Shown: positions 24,482 to 34,860 of the stretch, in pieces | Position numbering within the stretch: position 1 is the stretch's first letter | How the letters are laid out: every line of letters starts with the position of its first letter | Source of the DNA: Eunapius fragilis | Taxonomy: Eukaryota > Porifera > Demospongiae > Spongillida > Spongillidae | Direction: 5' to 3' | Assembly: GCA_963681505.1 (NCBI GenBank) | Contig: OY811982.1 | Coordinates: 8,307,044-8,371,043 of the forward strand | DNA: 64,000 bases | Position numbers and translations under genes: made by a program | The notes under the pieces: model-generated | Seen by the model: the letters and a program-made list of their open reading frames with translations, nothing else | Databases searched by the model: none | What the model was told of the DNA's origin: nothing

Positions 24482-26570
24482 TTAACGTCCACATATCTCA
24501 TAGCATCGTGAGCAATACCACCATTTTTGTTTAGGAGCTGTTATCAGACAAACACATTTCAGGTGATGCCAATTCAGACAAGAGTCACATTGAATTGACT
24601 CAAACTCATGAAGATCCTCTTCACAAGTTGAGCATAGCCAATTTGGAAATTGTTCATTTTCTGCGATAAGTGCTCCAAGACCATCCCATGCACTACTTTC
24701 AAAGTACTTCTTAACTCTTTGCAATTCAACATTGACATCATGAAGCTTTGGTGACAACTGGTTCAGTTGCACGCTCAGGTAAATCTTTAACAGCAAATTT
24801 TTTCCCCAATAATGATTCTCCAAAATAAGTAGGAATGATCCAGCTAACTATATATTTCTTCTTTTTTTCTGGGCTCTTCTTTATGAATGGTGCAGGCAAG
24901 GTTTCTTTTTGTCTGTGATTTTTTGCAGGTAACCCATTGACTGTAAGATCTGATCCTTTTGGTCTTCCTCTTTTAATCATTTTTGGTGGTAACTGGATTT
25001 TTGTACTCAATACACCCTCCTCATAATTGGAATCAGATAGTGGTTTAGATTTGGTGGATGGCTGTGATTGGTTGGGTGAGAGATGAGTGAGAGGTGTATG
25101 GCTGGTGGTAGGAGGCATATCAGGTGTGACTGGGGGCTGTGAATGTAATGGTGGGAGCTGAAGTGTATGACCATGGTGTTCTGCATCAAGATGGATATTA
25201 CTGGTGGTTGAAGGCATGTCCATTGTGACTGGTGGCTGTGACTGGCACGGTGGTATATTAGCATTTTGGTCTGCATCAATGATTTTAACAGCTACATGCT
25301 TCCCATTCTCCCACATTTCAACAAGTTTTTGCAGGCATTCCAAAGCGTAATGATACTCATTCATTGGGATCTCTGAGGCCAAACTAGCAATTCCAAAAGC
25401 TTTCCTATACTTTTCGTGCTGTGATAAAATTCTTGATGAAGTACGTTGAATGTCAGATACTTGAACTGGTATGCCAATGTTCTGTACAAAATCAGATGAA
25501 AATACCCTGTGACCTTTCATGGTAATAATTTTTGTCCATCGCGCTGAACAAAAATAGTTCCATATTGTGAGTAATACGATGTGAAAATACATGCTTGCAT
25601 GGAAGTTTCTGGCTTTAAAAAAAACTGCACTGGCAGCTAAGTGCAGATACCACTAAAAGACCTTCTGATGATTGCAACACATTGCTTTCTGCAGTACCAG
25701 CATCTAATTTTTTGGCTACATCAAATTGTTCCTTGAGAAATGAAAAAGCGTAAGGAGTAAGAAGCAACTGATAATGATATAGTGCTGACTCTGAAGTGTA
25801 CAACTGTACTGGTGCCTTTTGAAATATAGTGATGGCACGGTGATCTCTTTCAAGTGCAAGAAAATCCAAGCACTTCAGGAGATCTTGGAAGAATGTAGCT
25901 AACGAAGAATATTTTTGCACAACACTCTTGATCTTTTTATTTATTGCTTCAAGCCGGTTATTTGTTCTGTTTAGAAAATTACATGCGTTATTTTTAAGAC
26001 CTTCAACCCATTCTGCTCTTATAGCATGCCAATTTTTATTGAAGTAGTCAATAACTGGCTTCATTTTTGTATCAATAAGCTCCTGACAGTGTTGTTGATA
26101 TTCTATTATTTCTAATGTCATCTGTCTTTGGTCACTAGTAATATGCAATTTCTCCGTGGAAATTTCCCGCTTAAAGCTTCTAAGAGTATGAAAAAGACAT
26201 ATCTGTAGAACTGCATTTGGTATTTCTTCACTAAGTACATCCCTTTCTGTCATATCCTTATCAGACATAATGCACACTGTTCTATCTGTAGAACTGTGGC
26301 GTTTAAAGATACGGACCATGTTCTTAATAGAGATTCGATCTTCAGAAGCAACTATCCATAATGCCACTATTTCACTCTCACCATTGCCATCTACTATCAT
26401 AATGTATAGTGGCATTCGAAGGTCATTCAGCTTGTATGTTGCATCTATCAACAAAAGCTCAGGAAAATTTGAAAACATCTCTTGCATGATTTTTTTCTGA
26501 TAATAAATGCCTTGCAGAACATTCTTTTCATCTTTTCCGATCTCAACAATTGAATCAACTATGAAATATA
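24482..26570 (-). pseudogene. Mutator-like (MULE) transposase, ZSWIM-related, with PHD finger
   Basis: In order on the minus strand, the MULE catalytic core reads LLIDATYKLNDLRMPLYIMI (first Asp) and later VCIMSDKDMTERDV, CLFHTLRSFKREI and NRLEAINKKIK. This is the pattern of ZSWIM1/3-like transposases. Then comes a degraded SWIM finger starting CQCSFF, a linker with KRGRPKGSD, and a C-terminal C4HC3 PHD finger (CDSCLNWHHLKC ... WWYCSRC). Breaks are an extra T in a homopolymer near 25615 that shifts frame inside the SWIM motif, a second frame change near 24770 before the PHD finger, and SWIM ligands replaced. The N-terminal part is missing where the Ginger element begins. The apparent ATG at 26688 and its first roughly 35 codons are Ginger terminal repeat, not MULE sequence. 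Confidence 0.75.
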
Positions 26571-29414
26571 TGTTATGCGCGAAGCATGGATTTGTGGAAT
26601 CCAGGGATTGCCCTGCGCAAACCCTGGATTCATGGTTTGCTTGCGCAATCTCGAGATTGCACCAACGCATTGACGCAATCAGTTGCATTTCGAATTAAAG
26701 GACTGAAGCAATTAAAACTTGTATCGTACCGAACTGAATACACATAGATAACAGTCTCTTGGTCTCCAAGCTGTTTGGGCTTTTTCAACACCATACCTTG
26801 TGTACAACTGCTTCATCAACCAACTGTCAGTTGCTAGGCGTTATTTAGAGCGGATCGGTTATATGCGATATGGATGCTCAAAAGGACACCTTCCAGACGT
26901 TTTTGGTGGATTCATTCTTGTCAGGGAAGAAACCTGGAAGTAAAGTAATAAAAAGAGCAAAGGGCAACAAGATCGTTGCGCTTTTGAAAGGGACTTGTAA
27001 CGATAGTGATCATCATTTGAAATTTTGGGTAAAGTCACGCAATTTTTCCCTAATGTCCTATCCTGCGCTTGGTCTGTCGGATGTGCTTTGCTTGCCTGCC
27101 AGAAAAAAGGTGAGCATTAGAAAAATGTGATAAGTATTTTTTACTTACACTTGTTTTAACCATACAGGATTGTGGTGACACCACCGTGCTTAGCCACGTT
27201 AGAAGAGTGGCTTATATTGAAGACTTCTTTGAGATACTTCACAGGGTGCATTGCCAAGAGCGAGGTCACGTGGGCTACAAAAAACTCTTGCAGAGGTATT
27301 CTGGTAGAATTTGTTTCATGATTATTATACAGTATTATAGAGTATGGTTTTTACTATTACAGATTTTTTCGGCATGCTATGAGTGTCTTCCACGGTCAGC
27401 TGTACAGAAGTTTGTGAGCCTGTGCCCCCTTTGCAATACTCAAAAAGTACAGCGCAATCAAGCATCCCTGAAACCCATCATTGCATCAGGATTCACTGCG
27501 CGAAGGCATACCGTATGCGGTGTTGTATATTGCATTGATATTACACAAAACTGGTCTGCAATCGTCGCGTATGCAGTTTAAGGTACGACTGGAATGCAGA
27601 CTCCCGATAACTCCGGATACGGATACATTGTATATACGTATGATATCAGGTCTGCATACGACCTCTGTATATCAATCAGTATACGTTTCATGACCGTATA
27701 CTGACCCTTGTAACGTTTCAGCATACGTTTGATGTTTGTATGCAGAGTTTCGGTATACGAGTGGTTATCGTAGCATATCCCGATCTGCATTCGGCTACTA
27801 TATCCATTCCCAATAACCAATAATAATATGAGTTGCAAACTTTATATATTAATGAAATCACAACGACATGAATAAGCAGTACAAAATTCTGCTTTCTATA
27901 CTTCTTTCTTCCATCATCAATGCAGCTTTGCATCCATTCGGTCCTGAAGTTGAGGTAAAGTGCGCGTCAAGTCAGTAGCCGCGGTATAAACATCCAAGAC
28001 TTACTGGGAGCAACTGAAGCGCTGTGAATATAGAGTGCGCATAGCAAGTTCTTCAGCGGGTAGTACTTGCCATTTCTAGGGCAGGTTTGATCCTTTGTTT
28101 AGTAGTGGACCAATGGTTTTATGCTGTGCTTGCTGTCGGCTTTCTGTATTAAAGAACACGCTACGGTAAATGTCAAAACGGTACACATTTTCCAACGTAC
28201 TTGAGTTTACTTGCCAAGCGTACGCTCGATTTCTGTCTTCAGCGGTGTATCTATTGTATTGTAAAGAACACGGCATTGTAAAGACTCTACCTTTTTATGT
28301 TTTCTTCGTAAATCGATTTGCCTGGTTTGAGTTTAAAAGAACACTCACACACGTTCAACACTTACTACGATCCCTGCACAAATGATTAGTGAATTCCACC
28401 GTAGAATTACCACGCAGCAGCGTGTTCTTTTTTTTGACACGCGAATAACTACGGAAGATGAAACGCATGGCCAAATTGAGCATCATTACACAACCATAAT
28501 AACCACTTACGTTCGTTGATCTCTCTGCCTACCCATAAGAGAGACATAATACTTACCTACTTTTCATACAGCCATTTTTAAGCGCCAAGAAACACGTGAC
28601 CACGCGACTAAATGTTATTTGTCAATAACCTCCAATCGAAGCCCAGCGCAGCTGAGGTACTATAAAGCCCTGTGGATATGAAATTGTTTCTGCCTAATGC
28701 ATGATCAGATCATTGATGTATGTGTGTATGTGCTTTGTTTAGCGGCTTACAAACAATTTCAATAGGCCTGGAACTTTGTTTTACACCAAGGCATCAATAC
28801 AACTGGCTGTCACGGTCATGCAGTATTAAGCTGTGATTGGTTTTGCTCCGTCGATGAACGCACCACGTATGTCGCACCCACGTTGAGAGCTGTGCTGATG
28901 ATGTGCATGGTCGGGGAGCATCAGTGTACAGGGGCTGATATCGAAAAGGAGGACTGCTCTGCAGCAGGTCAGACCCGCGATATGGAAAGCAGGGGGGAGG
29001 GTGCTGTACGCTTCAGGCCAGACACTCTAAGTAGGGGGGGGGGGGGGGGGGGGGGGCTGCCTAGCGGAAGGGGGGGAGGAAACGTATATGAAATGGGGAG
29101 GGGGGGGGGGGGGGTTGCTGTATCTGCCCATGGTGTACTGTGCTCCCCCACAATAATGTATGTCACTGATTTGTGACTGAAGCTGCTTCTTCTAACATAG
29201 CACATGCTGTCCATACTTTAACTAAATTGTCACCGTATGTCTCCTGGCCTAGCCGGCCTCAGTTAAACAGTTACACGTAATGCCCCCCCCCCCCCCCCCC
29301 CCTCCCTGCCCCAAATCTGCACTTCATTTTCTATTGTATGTGTGTGTGTGCCCTTAGGTGTTATACATGTTTCTGTACAACAAATTTGACAGAAACTTAG
29401 CTCCCTCCCAAATG

Positions 29415-29730
29415 CAAGGGTGTAGACTAGTTTTTAAGGGTGGGGTTATTTGTGGTTACTTTTGCGTGTGCGCGTGGGTTTTGTTTGTGAATACGATGTC
29501 GTTGCTCTCCTGGCTTGCTACACAGAAACCAAAGAGCTGTACAATCAGCAATTGCAAGTGTGGGATGCAATTGTAATACGTGTGTGTGGCATGTCACATA
29601 CAACTCTATTGAATAGTGTGCACTTTACAATTGATTATTAACAACTTCAGAAATTTTTATAACTCAACTGCAAAAATCTGGGGGGGCTAAAGCCCCTCCT
29701 CTCTTCCTCCCACCCTTGTCTACGCCTTTG
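29415..29730. mobile_element. Short TIR (hAT-type MITE) inside element A
   Basis: The left end CAAGGGTGTAGACTAG and the right end, as reverse complement CAAAGGCGTAGACAAGG, form an imperfect inverted repeat with GGGTGGG just inside. Length is about 316 bp with no coding capacity. Part of a matching GGGGCTTTAGCCCC hairpin lies near the right end. Confidence 0.5.
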
Positions 29731-30592
29731 CAATGTGATTGGCTGCACGGAATGTGACGCTGCCACATGCTTGATGGGGTTTAATGTGTGCATAGGGATT
29801 GTCAGCCTAAACTTTTCTGTGTTGGTGTTTTTTATTTTTTAGGCAGATTCCAGTTGAGTGTTCATTGACAGCGAGACAGGACAACGTAACAAGATGTTGA
29901 ACTGGAGTGTTCAAGGCACAAAATGGAACTGTGTGTAGTATGTGTCTTTTGTAATGTGATGTGGGAGTGGTTTTTCTGTAGGTTTTTTCCAGGAGCCGTG
30001 TGAGGGACCACCCCTCCAAATGCATACACATGGCTCGTTGTGTGTTGTGTTGTAATGCTATGTCTATGTGGTTATGTGTGAGCGTGCAAAATGAATTTGA
30101 ACCAAATTGATGATTGACAGGGAGGTGGGGGCATCACGTGGTGCAGCACATGGGGAGGGAGGTACCATGAGTGTCATGCACCCATGATGTGCCAAGCTTG
30201 TGAGTACACTTACATTGTTCGCGGTTGTTAGTGTTCATGCATGTGTAATACACACCTTTGTATCCCACCCTTAGGACTCATCGACATCTGGTTTGGATTT
30301 TCAAGCCCATCGTGTCATCAAGGAACACCATTAATTATATATTAGTACACCATTGCGGATTCAATTTGTTAAACTCGCACTGTCATGGATTATGTTTAAG
30401 ACCACATGTCACATGGCGCATGGGAACCAGAGGCCTCAAACCAATGCTTTCAGTCTGTATTAAACCCTGCCACTGGATAGTCCAAACTATGCAACACTAA
30501 TGTCATCCACTTTGACCTGGCTTGTGTAGTGCGTGATGAAATCATGCTGGAACGTAGTTTTAATTTGGAAGAATCGGTGTTGTAAGGATTGT

Positions 30593-31220
30593 TATTGTGC
30601 CCCGCCCACATTATAGTACACTTGTTTTAACGCTTATAGTCGACTTATGTGCAACAGAATTCGACTCAGCGGGGTACATTTCACTGTATTCGGAACAAGA
30701 TAAAGTTTGGTCATGCTAAAATATCGCTGAGATCGGAATTAGGGTACATATATAAACTGCAATTGAGCGCTACATTCAGAATAGCAATAACTAAAGCTGC
30801 AGTACACAGAAATTAATTCCGTTATTGCTTTCCAATGTATTCTGTACCTCAAACTTGCATTTATAATTATTTACTGCCGATTACCCGCCCAAGATAGTAT
30901 CATCTCTGATCTGTCAATGACCTCGGTCATTATAATATTAAAAATCAGTCATTGAGCACTTGGTTGAAAGTATGCAACACTGCCAGCGTTGTAACGCGTC
31001 ATTTCAACTTTGGCCTTGTGCAACAGATGTGTTCAGCAGGTGACTTACTGACATCTGTTCGATGAAATTTTTGGGCATCAATTTCAGTGTTATTGTGCCC
31101 CGCCTACACTGATATAGCCAACTTAATATATAATATTTACGTGCAATAGAAGCTATAGTGACCCAGGGGCAAATTCCATTGTGTAACGAATGTTTTAAAG
31201 GCACAGAATAACTTTGGTCG
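30593..31220. repeat. Diverged direct repeat pair in element A
   Basis: 30593-30700 and 31091-31200 both begin TATTGTGCCCCGCC.ACA and share ACGTGCAA.AGAA-like and CATT.CA.TGT segments about 500 bp apart. No function is apparent. 31221-33150 holds a (GT)n at 31791-31816 and no gene. Confidence 0.4.
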
Positions 31221-31544
31221 TTCTTTTTTATGATACAAATCAGATTATAATTGTTACAATATACATATATTCATATTACAATTCATGGGCTTATATCATA
31301 ATATATAATTAAAAGATTGAGTTATGTGTGAGATCCAATATAATACTACCTATTGATAATCCTATGTCCCCTAAATATTTGGTTTACTTTAGTAATGATA
31401 CATCGATATTTATGTACACAAATTTTTTGCAGTCCACTATAAGTATTCGCTGTGAGAAGTTTGAGATATTATTGTGTGTATACAAACTGAGCATAGCCAG
31501 GTGTATAGATGGAGTGGGCGGGGGTGGGCACATACAGTTTTTTC

Positions 31545-31612
31545 TTATTATATTGAAGTGGTAAGAGAATCATAGCATTGGCTTCTGTACGTTCGATTCT
31601 CCGAGCGTCCAT
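31545..31612 (+). other. tRNA-like remnant (possible SINE head)
   Basis: An A-box-like AAGTGGTAAGAG is followed about 35 bp later by a good B box, GTTCGATTCTC, the spacing found in pol III tRNA promoters. Stem pairing is poor at the acceptor end, so a functional tRNA is unlikely. A tRNA-derived SINE head or chance remains possible. Confidence 0.25.
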
Positions 31613-34184
31613 TGTGCCAGAAAAATGTAAAGGATTTTGAGCTACAGTCTCATTCCAGATCAGAACAGAAACCTGTTCTAATGAATGTGCTTATATGCTT
31701 CCAGATTGTTCCATATATGGCTTGTTGACATGTAGTTGCAGCTGTTTCTAAGGTTTGAGGTAAGTATGAATATGATTAGGTGTGCATATATGTGTGTGTG
31801 TGTGTGTGTGTGTGGGTGTGTGTAGTTTGTGAGTGATTGAGACAGCCATAGAATTCTTCAAATAACAGTTTGGAACAGGAATATACAAAGCAATTCAGCA
31901 TTCAAATAAAATGTAGTCAACAAAAGTCCATTGGTTGCAGCTGATTGAGGTGCATGTCCTTAGCAGCTCAATTGTTCCAGGTCTGCATAAACTGATCATA
32001 TGACTCAAATTACATAGTAATCCCTTCCAAAAAGAAGCATCCATAAAGACTAGAGTTAAAACCATCCCATCCCAGTGGCACATCCCCCCCCCCCCCTCCC
32101 CCTGTCTCCTGCCACCAAGCAGGATGAAGAAGTATTAGTTTTACCTGAAAAGCAAAACTTCTAGCTTCGCCCCCAGACCAGATCGCAATGGGTAAGCTTA
32201 GAGCACTTCTTCATAGACCCTAACTGGCAGAGTTATGCCCATCCCACACCATTTGCACTTCTGTCAACAATACCTTGTTTGCCGATGTTTTAAATTCAAC
32301 TCACCTTTGAATATGCCCGGCGTGTATGTTATCTAGGATAGAGAAAATACACACAAGTAACATGTGCACATGCAACTGAGCAACTGACTGTCAGTTGTGT
32401 TGTGTGTTGAATGAAGTGTGTATTATAACCTGAATCAATTCCATCTCTGATGTGGGGTCATCAATATCTAACGAGGCTGCCATTTGTGGAGAGAATACAC
32501 ACGTAACAGACAGTACACATACCCATAGCACACAATGGTTGCACCTTTAAGTTTATGCATGTCTATCTGAGCAGATACGAAAGACTATCAGTGCATACAT
32601 GATCCGAGTATGTGTGCAACATGTGCGCGTGTGTGCACATGTGTGTGAATGCGTGCGAGTGTATGCACGTGTGTGTTCAAAACGTTTTATATTATATAAA
32701 CATCTAACCCGCAAATCAACCATCTCCTATGTGTTAGTCCCCATTATCAAAAGATGCCGCCAACCGCGTCCAGCACCCTGTTATGAGACATCGTTTTGTT
32801 CGGGAATAGGTGCGTGCCGCGTCTATATAATATATATTATCTCTGCTATATCTGAAAGGCAAGTAACCCAATCGGCATGCATGCTACGGGGAAGTACTCC
32901 ATGCATGCTGTTAGATAAAATTGACTAACCCCTCCAGACTCCAAAGTGCTTCCCCTCTGCGGTCTATAAACTATTAAGTGCTAGTCACGTGATACAGATA
33001 ACAAAATAATATAATCAAAAAAAAAAAGAATATTATGAGTGATGCCTGCTGACCAAGAATTATAGCTAGCTCCATCATAGCTGTCCGCAGACAAGCGCGT
33101 TGCTTCTTTATGAATGCTGCACAAGAACCTTACAGGCATACGTATTTGACGGTATTTCCACTTGTTAAATCGATCCGCATATCCCCTTCTTACTGCTCCG
33201 CATTCGGCCCCTCTGAATATTGCACAGCATTCTGTTCCTCATACTAGTCTTCTCACATACGAGTCCCCATATGTGTCCGGATACTAGAGTTTCTGCATAC
33301 GTATCCGTATATGACTTAGTATGCAGTGTCTGCGCTACTCTGTATACGGTATACTTCCGCGCAGTGATTTATGAGTAGAGGTCAGGTGAGTTACACTTTA
33401 TGCACAGCAAAACAAAGTTGACAGTGGTGTTTAACAAGCTAGGTTGACCTAATAGACATGCGCCACCGACCAGATGGACCATATAATTGGATAGGAAACT
33501 ACATGGACCATTGGTCTAAATTCCATGTACTCTTTGCCCTTCAGAGGAAGAGTAGAAAAGAGGTGGCCTGGAACCTTGCAACAAAAGTTTTTTCATATCT
33601 TGGTTTATCCAAAAATTGCAATCTGACAATGGGCGAAAATTTGCAAGCACTTTGATAGCCGAATTAGTAAAGAACTGGCCTGGTGAAATTACCATTATCA
33701 ATGGCAGACCACGCCATCCTCAAAGCCAAGGACTGGTAGAAAGAGGCAATGCGAAAGTGGAAGAAATATAGCTTGTCATTATCATGAAAGCAAGGGAACT
33801 AAGTCCTGGACAGACTGGCTACATGAAATTCAATGTAAGTATAATTATCTACTACATCAGTAAGTGATAATTATAATTGCAGATAAATTGAACACTTGCA
33901 TGCATGCAACAACAAAGACAACTCCTTACCAGCTGGTGTTTGGTCAACCTCCTCATTCATCACCATTTCCTGGCACAACCAAGGGCATTGTTATGGAAGA
34001 AGCAGTGTCTGATATCTTAGGTGCTGTACACATGTGTAGCTTGTATTTATACAAAAAAACTTGTAGACTTTTACAAGGCACATTTTGTTTTTGTGGTCTC
34101 GAATATTTTGTACACATAGATGTATGATAGATTCTTGTGACTAAAGAATTGTAAAATTGTAACTATACTGTATTTTATGTATGG

Positions 34185-34860
34185 CTAAGGTACCTTGATG
34201 TACTTGTTACTTTGTATATTACTGCAGATACTTGTGATGTTGTGAAAGAAGTGTCTGCAGATGTACAGGGTGTATTATGACAGGTGAATTGTTTTTAATT
34301 TATGCTAGCAATATTATTCATTGATTCAGATTTTTACAGTCACTGGTAATTTTGATAAAGAAGAAAGTGATGAATCAGGTCAGTAAATTATATACAGTAT
34401 GACAATATGTAGTAATACACAAGGCCAAGGTACCTTAATGCACCTATTAACTCCATACATTGCTGTAGATACTTGTGATGTTGAGAAAGAAGTGACTGAT
34501 ATACATGTATCAGGTGAATTGTACTTTCCCGCTAAAATTATTCAGTCACTCTCAATTTGATTCAGATTATTTCATTTACAGCCACTGGTATTGTTGATAA
34601 AGAAGGAAGTAATTAATCAGGTCAGCAGATTTTATGCAGTATAATATACATTGAATAATAACACAAGGCCAAGGTACCTTAATGCACTTTGTTACTCAAT
34701 AAATTGCTGCAGATACATGTGGTGTTGAGAAAGAAGTGACTGATATACATGTATCAGGTGAATTGTACATGTACTTCCCCGCTAACATTATTCAGTCACT
34801 CGCAATTTGATTCAGATTATTTTATTGTTGATAAAGAAGGAAGTAGTGAATCAGGTCAGT
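34185..34860 (+). repeat. Three tandem copies of an exon-pair module in the Ginger gene
   Basis: A module of about 240 bp occurs three times (starting about 34185, 34425, 34665). Each has GGCCAAGGTACCTT.ATG, an AG-flanked mini-exon beginning ATACTTGTGATGTTG and ending CAG before GTGAAT, then a second mini-exon ending GAATCAG before GTCAGT. The mini-exons encode acidic Asp/Glu/Ser-rich linkers (CDVEKEVTD; DKEGS) between the integrase core and downstream domains. The duplication predates loss of function, because splice sites persist in all units. Confidence 0.6.

Larger units (their letters stand above)
27494..33366 (+). mobile_element. En/Spm (CACTA) element A, inserted in the Ginger gene
   Basis: The ends are CACTGCGCGAAGGCATACC on the left and the reverse complement of CACTGCGCGGAAGTATACC on the right. 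They are flanked by a perfect 3-bp duplication ATT (27491-27493, 33367-33369), the hallmark of CACTA elements. Subterminal GTATGCAG/CTGCATAC motifs lie within about 350 bp of both ends in both orientations. Removing the element and one ATT restores the interrupted integrase frame. No transposase is visible inside, so it is non-autonomous and probably mobilised by element B-like enzymes. The interior holds poly-G/C tracts, a (GT)n and small nested elements. Confidence 0.9.
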
